The notes beneath the pieces were generated by a model. The model worked only from the letters and a program-made list of their open reading frames with translations. It did no database searches and had not been told where the DNA came from. Below, piece after piece: positions 1 to 5,209 of a DNA stretch of 5,209 bases. The stretch spans positions 1 through 5,209 of the forward strand of contig JAEWPL010000247.1 of NCBI GenBank assembly GCA_023460615.1. The letters are read 5' to 3'. Positions within the stretch are counted from its first letter, which is position 1. Each line of letters begins with the position of its first letter. The DNA is from Pseudomonadota bacterium (GTDB taxonomy: Bacteria; Pseudomonadota; Gammaproteobacteria; Enterobacterales; Succinivibrionaceae). The translations under genes and the position numbers were made by a program.

Positions 1-586
1 TCGTGATCCTGCTTCTAGCTCTATAGTAAGAGTACTTTTATTTTTAAAAGGACCTCATGTTTTAGAGTCATGGCGTGTTTCTCATTGGCTGTGGGAAAAA
101 GATAGAAAGGATTTTGCTAGTTTCTTGCAAAGCAGAATCTCAGATGTATTTTCAGTGGATATTCACCCTGCAGCTAAAATTGGTAAAGGTCTAATGTTAG
201 ATCATGCTACTAATATAGTTATCGGTGAGACTGCTGTAATTGCAGATACAGTTTCAATGTTGCACGATGTTACTTTAGGTGGTACCGGTAAAGAGCAAGG
301 TGACAGACATCCAAAGGTTGGACGTGGTGTTATGATAGGTGCTGGAGCTAAAATTTTAGGTAATATCAGAATTGGAGAAGGTGCTATTGTAGGCGCAGGC
401 TCAGTAGTTTTAAGAGATGTTCCTGCTCATACTACTGTTGTAGGCGTGCCTGCAAGAGTTGTAGGTAGACCTCAAATGGAGATGCCTTCTTTGGATATGG
501 ATCAGACTTTAAGTGGTTGCAATCAACCTAATATTACAGTTGATCAATGTCCGGCTGTACCAACTATAAAGATAAAACAAATATAA
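1..586 (+). CDS. cysE: Serine O-acetyltransferase, 5'-truncated by window edge
   Basis: This enzyme acetylates L-serine with acetyl-CoA to give O-acetylserine, the first committed step of cysteine synthesis in the cytoplasm. The reading frame is open from the window's first bases (first full codon at 2, Arg-Asp-Pro), so the TTG at 125 is an internal codon and not the start. The 194 visible residues align with E. coli CysE from about residue 91, leaving roughly 90 N-terminal residues outside. The left-handed beta-helix hexapeptide repeats are clear (VDIHPAAKIG, MLDHAT, VTLGGTGK, GDRHPK, GVMIGAGAKILGN, GAGSVVL, GVPARVVG). The catalytic Asp/His pair (Asp143 and His158 in E. coli) is present at visible residues 53 and 68 (codons 158-160 and 203-205). 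The helix is followed by a C-terminal tail about 11 residues longer than in E. coli that still ends in Ile, the residue which docks into CysK. The family call is secure; only the start is unknown. Confidence 0.97.
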   Translation, partial: RDPASSSIVRVLLFLKGPHVLESWRVSHWLWEKDRKDFASFLQSRISDVFSVDIHPAAKIGKGLMLDHATNIVIGETAVIADTVSMLHDVTLGGTGKEQGDRHPKVGRGVMIGAGAKILGNIRIGEGAIVGAGSVVLRDVPAHTTVVGVPARVVGRPQMEMPSLDMDQTLSGCNQPNITVDQCPAVPTIKIKQI

Positions 587-635
587 TAATAAAGTGTAAA
601 ATTAGCCCTAGGTAATCAAATAAAACAGCACAAAT

Positions 636-639
636 AAGG
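636..639 (+). promoter_or_regulatory. Shine-Dalgarno site of the PTS permease gene
   Basis: The sequence AAGG lies 8 bases before the ATG at 648. This is a normal ribosome-binding spacing and supports that start, as does the N-terminus it gives (MRICDLLDP), which matches the usual EIIA beginning. The rest of the 61-base gap after cysE (587-647) shows no terminator hairpin and no convincing promoter, so transcription continuing from cysE cannot be excluded. Confidence 0.6.
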
Positions 640-647
640 TTTTTGAT

Positions 648-2534
648 ATGCGTATATGTGATCTTTTAGATCCTCGAGCAATTCAACTAAATGCCACTGC
701 TTCTTCAAAAGAGCAAGCTATCAATCAATTAGTTGATTTAATCTCTAATACCGATTGTCTATCAGATCCTGATAGATATAGAGCTGCTGTTTTTGAGCGC
801 GAGGAAAAAGGTTCTACAGGTTTAGGTGCTAGTGTTGCAATTCCTCATGCCAAAAGTGCTGGTGTAAATAAGCCAGGACTTGCTGCTATGGTAGTTCCAC
901 AAGGCGTGGAATTTGATAGTTTAGATGGACAACCTGCAAAATTATTCTTTTTAATTGCGTCCCCTCATCAAGCTTCCGATGCTCACTTAGATGTTTTAGC
1001 AAGATTATCTACTTTATTAGTATCGGATGAATTTAGAGAAAATTTGCTTAATGCTAAGAGTGTTGATGAATTTTTAAATTTAATCAACCAAGCTGACTCT
1101 AGAGAAATCAAAAAAGAAAAACAACAAATCAAAAAAGAAGAAGAGCTTGCCCAAGAGCCTTCTAAAATAGATGATACTTACGACATAGTAGCAGTGACCG
1201 CTTGTCCTGCAGGTTTATCTCATACCTATATGGCTGCAGAAGCTTTAGAAAATAAAGCTAAAGAGCTAGGTATTAAGATTAAGGTTGAAACTGATGGCGC
1301 TGCTGGCAACAGAAATCGACTTTTACCTGAGGAAATTGCCAAAGCTAAAGGTGTAATTGTTGCTGCTGACAGAATAGTTGAAATGGACCGATTTATCGGT
1401 AAAAAACTCATTCGTGTTGGTGTTGTAGACGGTATTAGAAAACCTCAAGAGTTAATAGAAAAGGTATTAGATCCTAAGTGTCCTGTCTATCAATCGGGTG
1501 TAGTAACTAGTGCATCTTCAGCCTTCATGAGATTGTACCGTCACTTAATGTCAGGTATGACCTATTTGATGCCTATTGCAGCTACTGCAGGTATTTTGTC
1601 AGCCTTTGCAAAACTTGATATCTTACAGGGAACTCAAATAGGCTTCTTCCTAGATAGAATAGGTTATTCTATAGGTACACTACTATTCCCTATCTTATCA
1701 GCATTTATTGCCTTTTCTATTAAGGGTAGAACTGCTCTTGTAGCCGGCTTTACAGGTGGTGTAATGGCCGATTTAGATGGATCTGGTGTGATTGGTGCTA
1801 CTGTAAACGGTTTTGTCGGTGGAGCTGTTGCCCTTATTATCACTTCTTTTGCTTCAAAGTTTTTAAGAGGGCATGATGCTATAGTAGCTCTTTTGCTATA
1901 TCCAATTGTAGGAGCTTTAGGAACTTCGCTTATCGCCTTGTTGTTTACAAATATTCCTGCTCAATTTTTAAATGAAGGTATAAAGTCTGTGGTTGAAGAA
2001 GCAAGTCCTTGGTTGCTATTACTCATAGGCGGTGTCCTAGCGGGAATGATGTCTGCAGATATGGGTGGGCCATTAAACAAAACAGGCTATGCTATAGGTG
2101 TGTTATTTTTAGCTGATTCACTTCCAGAGATGGGCGTTGGCAGTAAGCTTATGGGAGCAGTTATGCTAGGCGGTATGATCCCTCCTTTAGCGGCAGGAGT
2201 AAGTGCTTACTTAATTCCTCAAGTTTATTCTGATAAAGAAAAGAAACATGCTTTAGCTGCCTTAGGAAAAGGTTTAGCTTTTATCACTGAAGGTGTAATT
2301 CCTTTCCTTGATTTTTCACCTATCAAAATGAAGATTGCTTGTATCTTATCTTCGGCTGTAGGTGGTGCTTTATCGTTGTATTTTGGTTGTTCAATTTGCG
2401 CACCTCATGGTGGTATTTTTGTTATACCTTTAGCAGAAAACTTACCTTATTATTTGTTGTCTTTAGGCGTAGCTACAATTTTTGGTGCGTTCTTATTTGC
2501 TTATCTAAGATTAAATAGAAAGGATTTAAAATAG
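648..2534 (+). CDS. fruA: PTS fructose-family permease, fused EIIABC
   Basis: This is an inner-membrane sugar transporter that phosphorylates its substrate during uptake, receiving phosphate from HPr. At 628 residues it is the usual length for one-chain FruA/MngA-type proteins. EIIA spans about residues 1-148, with phospho-acceptor His67 in the AIPHAK motif. A Lys/Glu-rich linker runs from about 150 to 175. EIIB spans about 178-275, with phospho-acceptor Cys186 in CPAGLSHTYMAAEAL. EIIC spans about 295-622 with eight to nine hydrophobic segments and the family motifs GGPLNK (473-478), GGMIPP (508-513), ITEG (546-549) and APHGG (585-589). The EIIB motif (usually CPTGIAHTFMAAE), its ETDGAAGNRNR stretch (usually ETQGS.G..N) and the FLDFSP after ITEG (usually FAA.DP) are divergent. 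No fruK or fruB lies beside it in the window. The family is certain, but fructose as substrate is an inference; mannose or a mannosyl compound (as for MngA) is possible. Confidence 0.9.
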   Translation: MRICDLLDPRAIQLNATASSKEQAINQLVDLISNTDCLSDPDRYRAAVFEREEKGSTGLGASVAIPHAKSAGVNKPGLAAMVVPQGVEFDSLDGQPAKLFFLIASPHQASDAHLDVLARLSTLLVSDEFRENLLNAKSVDEFLNLINQADSREIKKEKQQIKKEEELAQEPSKIDDTYDIVAVTACPAGLSHTYMAAEALENKAKELGIKIKVETDGAAGNRNRLLPEEIAKAKGVIVAADRIVEMDRFIGKKLIRVGVVDGIRKPQELIEKVLDPKCPVYQSGVVTSASSAFMRLYRHLMSGMTYLMPIAATAGILSAFAKLDILQGTQIGFFLDRIGYSIGTLLFPILSAFIAFSIKGRTALVAGFTGGVMADLDGSGVIGATVNGFVGGAVALIITSFASKFLRGHDAIVALLLYPIVGALGTSLIALLFTNIPAQFLNEGIKSVVEEASPWLLLLIGGVLAGMMSADMGGPLNKTGYAIGVLFLADSLPEMGVGSKLMGAVMLGGMIPPLAAGVSAYLIPQVYSDKEKKHALAALGKGLAFITEGVIPFLDFSPIKMKIACILSSAVGGALSLYFGCSICAPHGGIFVIPLAENLPYYLLSLGVATIFGAFLFAYLRLNRKDLK

Positions 2535-2603
2535 CTTATTCATCTATTTCAGGTAGGTTACAAATAGCACTTTCAAGTCTATTTTTCCAAGTTTGAATAA
2601 GCT
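2533..2603. terminator. Possible bidirectional terminator across convergent stops
   Basis: AGCTTATTCA (2533-2542) is the exact reverse complement of TGAATAAGCT (2594-2603), giving a 10-base-pair stem that covers both stop codons. Inside the 51-base loop, CTATTT (2544-2549) and AAATAG (2562-2567) can form a second 6-base-pair hairpin. On the + strand the stem is followed by CTTTTTG. On the - strand it is followed by ATTTTAAA. The two convergent genes leave one base between stops, so any terminator must overlap coding sequence. The stem is AU-rich and the loop long, so this is a plausible but weak intrinsic terminator. Confidence 0.35.
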
Positions 2604-2793
2604 CTTTTTGATGTTGGTTTTCTTCTTTTAACTTAGAAAACTCTCTTTGCAGGGAAGATAACTCTTTCTCTTTGTTCTCTAATTGAGCAGCAGTGCTAAT
2701 TAGCTTATCACTAAGTTGTTTGCAACCTTCGTAAATTTCATTTAGTTCTTTTAGAAGTTGCCTTTCGCGAGGAGAAAGAGTTAATTTATCCAT
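2536..2793 (-). CDS. zapB: ZapB-like cell-division coiled-coil protein
   Basis: This 85-residue protein is almost entirely a predicted coiled coil (about residues 8-76, rich in Leu, Glu, Lys and Gln), with no membrane segment or signal peptide. Its C-terminal half resembles E. coli ZapB (81 residues): KEENQHQKELIQTWKNRLES lines up with the [20 protein letters not shown] stretch, including the single Trp (Trp69 here). ZapB is a cytoplasmic factor that binds ZapA and bundles the FtsZ ring. Context agrees: the gene begins two bases after the hslU stop, and E. coli zapB also lies downstream of hslVU. No good Shine-Dalgarno sequence precedes the ATG, which suggests translation coupled to hslU. The N-terminal 30 residues (LTLSPRERQLLKEL) do not resemble E. 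coli ZapB. A SlyX-type or other short coiled-coil protein is the main alternative. Confidence 0.65.
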   Translation of the reverse strand: MDKLTLSPRERQLLKELNEIYEGCKQLSDKLISTAAQLENKEKELSSLQREFSKLKEENQHQKELIQTWKNRLESAICNLPEIDE

Positions 2794-2795
2794 AA

Positions 2796-4115
2796 CTAAA
2801 GAATGTATCTACTTACATCCTCATTCTCAACTAGAGAGCCTAAGTGCTCATCTACATACTTATCATCAATAGTAATAGTAGTACCAGGATTATCTGGGGC
2901 TGTAAAAGAAATATCCTCAAGGATTTTTTCCATTAAAGTATGTAAACGTCTAGCACCGATATTTTCGGTTTTTTGATTTACTTTGAAAGCATCTTCGGCA
3001 ATTCTAGTGATTGCACTATCTTCAAATTTAACAGTAACATTTTCAGTAGACATCAAAAGCTCATACTGTTTAGTTAAGCTGTTATGAGGCTCTTTTAGAA
3101 TTCTTTCAAAATCTTCAGTTGTAAGAGCTTGTAATTCTACACGAATAGGCAATCTACCTTGAAGTTCAGGGATTAAATCAGATGGTTTCGACATCTGGAA
3201 AGCACCTGAGGCAATGAACAACACGTGATCTGTTTTTAGCATTCCGTATTTTGTGTTTACAGAGGAGCCTTCAATAAGTGGTAACAGATCTCTTTGAACT
3301 CCTTGTCTTGATACAGCGCCTCTATCTGCACTTTCTTGGCAGATTTTGTCAATTTCATCAATAAATACAATGCCGTTATTCTCAGCAAGTTCAATTGCTT
3401 GAGTACGAAGATCGTCATTTTTAGTAAGTTTAGCTGCTTCCTCTTCAACAATAACTTTGAAAGCATCCTTAATCTTCATCTTTTTAGTAGTCTTCTTGCC
3501 TTGAGTCATTGAATTGAAGATGGACTGAAGTTGATCGTTGATTTCATCCATACCAGGAGCACCACCGATTACATTAACTGTAGGTCCAGTATCTTCAACG
3601 CTAATTTCAATTTCCTTTTCATCTAACTCATGTTCACGTAATTTCTTTCTGAACAATTGTCTAGCTGAAGAAGAATTTTTTTCATCCTCTGTTGCGCTAG
3701 GTGCTGGTAGTAATACATCAAGAATTCTTTCTTCTGCTGCATCTTCAGCTTTTGTTTTGTTATGTTTAAAAGCTTCATCTTTAGCCATTTTCATGGATAC
3801 TTCAGCTAGTTCTCTGATGATAGATTCAACATCCTTACCAACATAGCCAACTTCGGTATATTTAGTAGCTTCTACTTTTACAAAAGGAGCGTTAGCAAGT
3901 TTTGCTAAACGACGTGCAATTTCAGTTTTACCTACACCAGTAGGACCTATCATTAGGATATTTTTAGGCACGATTTCACTGCGCAAATCTTTAGTGATTT
4001 GCATTCTGCGCCATCTATTTCTAAGAGCAATAGCTACCGCTTTTTTAGCTTCTTTCTGTCCAATAATAAATTTATCTAATTCGCTGACAATTTCGCGAGG
4101 GGTAAGTTCAGACAT
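2796..4115 (-). CDS. hslU: HslU/ClpY AAA+ unfoldase of the HslVU protease
   Basis: This hexameric ATPase unfolds cytoplasmic protein substrates and feeds them into the HslV chamber. With the start at 4115 it has 439 residues (E. coli 443) and begins MSELTPREIV, the canonical N-terminus. A longer in-frame reading from 4178 would add 21 residues inside hslV that match no homologue, so it is rejected. A GAG at 4123-4125 gives a weak ribosome site 7 bases before the chosen ATG. Visible motifs are Walker A GPTGVGKT (57-64), pore loop GYVG (90-93), a variable I domain (about 109-242), Walker B IVFIDEID (249-256), sensor 1 FIASGAF (300-306), the arginine finger in GRLP (Arg321) and sensor 2 GARR (387-390). 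The C-terminus SRYIL resembles the E. coli tail SRFIL that inserts into HslV to activate it. The start lies one base after the hslV stop. All key residues are intact. Confidence 0.98.
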   Translation of the reverse strand: MSELTPREIVSELDKFIIGQKEAKKAVAIALRNRWRRMQITKDLRSEIVPKNILMIGPTGVGKTEIARRLAKLANAPFVKVEATKYTEVGYVGKDVESIIRELAEVSMKMAKDEAFKHNKTKAEDAAEERILDVLLPAPSATEDEKNSSSARQLFRKKLREHELDEKEIEISVEDTGPTVNVIGGAPGMDEINDQLQSIFNSMTQGKKTTKKMKIKDAFKVIVEEEAAKLTKNDDLRTQAIELAENNGIVFIDEIDKICQESADRGAVSRQGVQRDLLPLIEGSSVNTKYGMLKTDHVLFIASGAFQMSKPSDLIPELQGRLPIRVELQALTTEDFERILKEPHNSLTKQYELLMSTENVTVKFEDSAITRIAEDAFKVNQKTENIGARRLHTLMEKILEDISFTAPDNPGTTITIDDKYVDEHLGSLVENEDVSRYIL

Positions 4116-4116
4116 G

Positions 4117-4644
4117 TTATTTCTCAATAGTTTCAATAATATGATTTGAATTAGTGAATACACAGATATTGCAAGCAATATCTAAAGATTTCTTTACAAT
4201 CTCAACAGCGCTAAGATCAGTATTGTCCATTAAAGCTCTAGCTGCAGCTAAAGCGTAATTACCACCAGAGCCTGTAGCTAAGACATCATCTTGCATTCTT
4301 ACTACGTCACCAGTACCTGTGATCATCAAAGAGTCATTTGCATCTGCCACAATTAAAATTGCTTCTAGCTTTCTTAAAGCTCTATCAGAACGCCAAAGCT
4401 TAGCTAATTCAATGCATGCTCTCTCTAAGATACCTTGATGCTCTTCAAGTTTCTTTTCAAATAGATCAAGTAGGGTAAAAGCATCCGCTGTAGAGCCTGC
4501 AAAACCTGCAATTACTTTATCATGAAAGATTTTACGTACTTTTCTAGCATTGCCTTTTAATATGGTGCTTTGACCCATAGTAACTTGGCCATCGCCACCA
4601 ACAGCTACAACACCATTTCGTCTTACTGATACGATAGTAGTCAT
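4117..4644 (-). CDS. hslV: HslV/ClpQ peptidase of the HslVU protease
   Basis: HslV is a proteasome-beta-like threonine peptidase that forms a double hexameric ring capped by HslU. The 175 residues match E. coli HslV (176) throughout. After removal of the initiator Met, the chain starts TTIVSVRRNG, exposing the catalytic Thr1. The GDGQ motif with Asp17, the conserved GNARKVRK stretch carrying the catalytic Lys, AGFAGSTADAF, and the GSGG loop near the end of the active-site region are all present. Compared with E. coli there is one extra residue between the GDGQ motif and the catalytic Lys (GQSTILKGN against GNTVMKGN). This places the Lys at mature position 34, a length variant that I recall from other HslV proteins. 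The ATG overlaps the preceding stop by one base (TAATG), and hslU follows after one base, so the three genes are probably translationally coupled. Confidence 0.98.
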   Translation of the reverse strand: MTTIVSVRRNGVVAVGGDGQVTMGQSTILKGNARKVRKIFHDKVIAGFAGSTADAFTLLDLFEKKLEEHQGILERACIELAKLWRSDRALRKLEAILIVADANDSLMITGTGDVVRMQDDVLATGSGGNYALAAARALMDNTDLSAVEIVKKSLDIACNICVFTNSNHIIETIEK

Positions 4645-5209
4645 TAGTTATTCCTTGTTTCTAAGGTGCATTGATTGATTAACTGAAGCTTATCAAGCTT
4701 GTTAAAGGTTTCAATTGCTTCTTCTCTTGATTTAAAAGGTCCTAACAATAATTTGTACACTTTATCTTGTTGCACAACATTAGATATTAAACCACTGCTC
4801 ATGGCTATATTAGCCTTTGCCTCTTCAGCAAATTTCTTACTTGAGAATTTATCGCAGTATAAAGAAATATTTCCTTGTTCAGTGTTTTCTTGAGGTGCGA
4901 CTTCATCTTTTGAGTTGGTATCTTGGATGTTAGCTACAGAAATTTCAGTTTCTTGTTCTTTTGGGGTTTGACTTGAAGATTCTTTAGCTGCTGGCTGTGC
5001 ATTAGGCTGAATTTGCAGATCTTGAGCATCGCTATTTTGATTTATCAAATCATTTTGAGCGTTTACATTAGCTTCAATATCTAAAGGATCTGTTGCTACA
5101 GCATTATTATCCTCAAAAGATATAGTGTCAGAGGAATTATTATCATTAGGATGTAGCACTAGTTTTTCATTTGAACTTGAGGAAAATGCAAAACATAGTG
5201 CTATTACTA
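4644..5209 (-). CDS. ftsN: FtsN-like SPOR-domain division protein, 5'-truncated
   Basis: This is probably the bitopic divisome protein FtsN, which activates septal peptidoglycan synthesis and binds denuded glycan through its C-terminal SPOR domain. The frame stays open to the window edge, and the GTG at 5159 is an internal codon. The upstream codons read VIALCFAFSSSSNEKL, the end of a hydrophobic segment that would be the membrane anchor or a signal sequence. About 187 residues are visible. A low-complexity, Asn/Gln/Glu-rich periplasmic linker of about 95 residues follows, then a SPOR domain of about 75 residues (LYCDKFSSKKFAEEA ... VYKLLLGPFKSREEA). Two Cys, encoded at 4854-4856 and 4668-4670, sit where the disulfide pair of the E. 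coli FtsN SPOR domain lies, with almost the same spacing. Position immediately before hslV matches E. coli ftsN. The linker is short for FtsN, so another SPOR protein cannot be excluded. Confidence 0.8.
   Translation of the reverse strand, partial: VIALCFAFSSSSNEKLVLHPNDNNSSDTISFEDNNAVATDPLDIEANVNAQNDLINQNSDAQDLQIQPNAQPAAKESSSQTPKEQETEISVANIQDTNSKDEVAPQENTEQGNISLYCDKFSSKKFAEEAKANIAMSSGLISNVVQQDKVYKLLLGPFKSREEAIETFNKLDKLQLINQCTLETRNN
4652..4656 (-). promoter_or_regulatory. Shine-Dalgarno site of hslV
   Basis: On the minus strand AAGGA precedes the hslV ATG by 7 bases, within the last codons of the SPOR gene. It confirms the start that exposes Thr1 and is the strongest ribosome-binding site in this operon. 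hslU has only a GAG and the zapB-like gene has none. Confidence 0.6.

Noticed and set aside
125..586. cysE starting at the TTG at 125 as a complete 153-residue protein
   Set aside because: The same frame is open to the window start and its translation (RDPASSS..., SHWLWEKDRKDFASFLQ) aligns with E. coli CysE upstream of this point, so the gene is simply cut by the edge.
574..602. Promoter before the PTS gene with TAAAAT at 597-602 as -10
   Set aside because: The -35 position at the right spacing (AAAACA) is poor, and such hexamers are common by chance in AT-rich DNA.
607..612. CCTAGG palindrome as a possible operator
   Set aside because: The symmetry does not extend beyond 6 bases, so there is no support for a regulator site.
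3538..3846. Plus-strand open frame of 102 codons inside hslU
   Set aside because: It is Ser-rich antisense of the conserved hslU I-domain region and has no recognisable features; it is a shadow of the real gene.
4116..4178. A 21-residue N-terminal extension of HslU
   Set aside because: It lies inside hslV in another frame, matches no HslU N-terminus, and MSELTPREIV at 4115 is the canonical start.
5157..5159. GTG as start of the SPOR protein
   Set aside because: The frame continues upstream with a hydrophobic segment expected for a membrane anchor, so the real start is beyond the window.

Overview
The window is an AT-rich chromosomal segment from a gammaproteobacterium. The clearest evidence is the minus-strand order ftsN-like, hslV, hslU, zapB-like, which is the E. 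coli order without the menA and rraA genes that separate hslU from zapB there. CysE, HslV and HslU are all close to their enterobacterial homologues. The low GC and compact gene packing would suit an AT-rich host-associated lineage such as Succinivibrionaceae, Pasteurellales or Orbales, but the genus cannot be fixed from the sequence alone.

Layout. Positions 1-586 (+) hold the 3' two thirds of cysE, whose start lies before the window. After a 61-base gap, 648-2534 (+) encodes a complete one-chain phosphotransferase system (PTS) permease of the fructose family, with domain order EIIA-EIIB-EIIC. Its stop codon is one base from the stop codon of the opposing strand. From 2536 to the right edge there is a tightly packed minus-strand operon. 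In transcription order it contains an FtsN-like SPOR protein (5' end outside the window), hslV (overlapping the previous stop by one base), hslU (one base after hslV) and a small ZapB-like coiled-coil gene (two bases after hslU). No RNA gene, insertion sequence, CRISPR array or phage element was seen, and there is no gene-free stretch longer than about 60 bases.

How the genes work together. HslV (peptidase) and HslU (AAA+ unfoldase) form the two-part HslVU/ClpYQ protease. The SPOR protein and the ZapB-like protein are both predicted cell-division factors flanking it, so the minus-strand operon joins proteolysis and divisome functions, as in E. coli. CysE (cysteine biosynthesis) and the PTS permease (sugar uptake) have no obvious functional link to each other or to that operon.

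The window looks like ordinary core genome. I found no convincing undescribed system. The points most worth checking are a nested inverted repeat spanning the convergent stop codons, the solitary and divergent PTS permease, the hslU-zapB adjacency, and an unusual CysE C-terminal tail that still ends in isoleucine.
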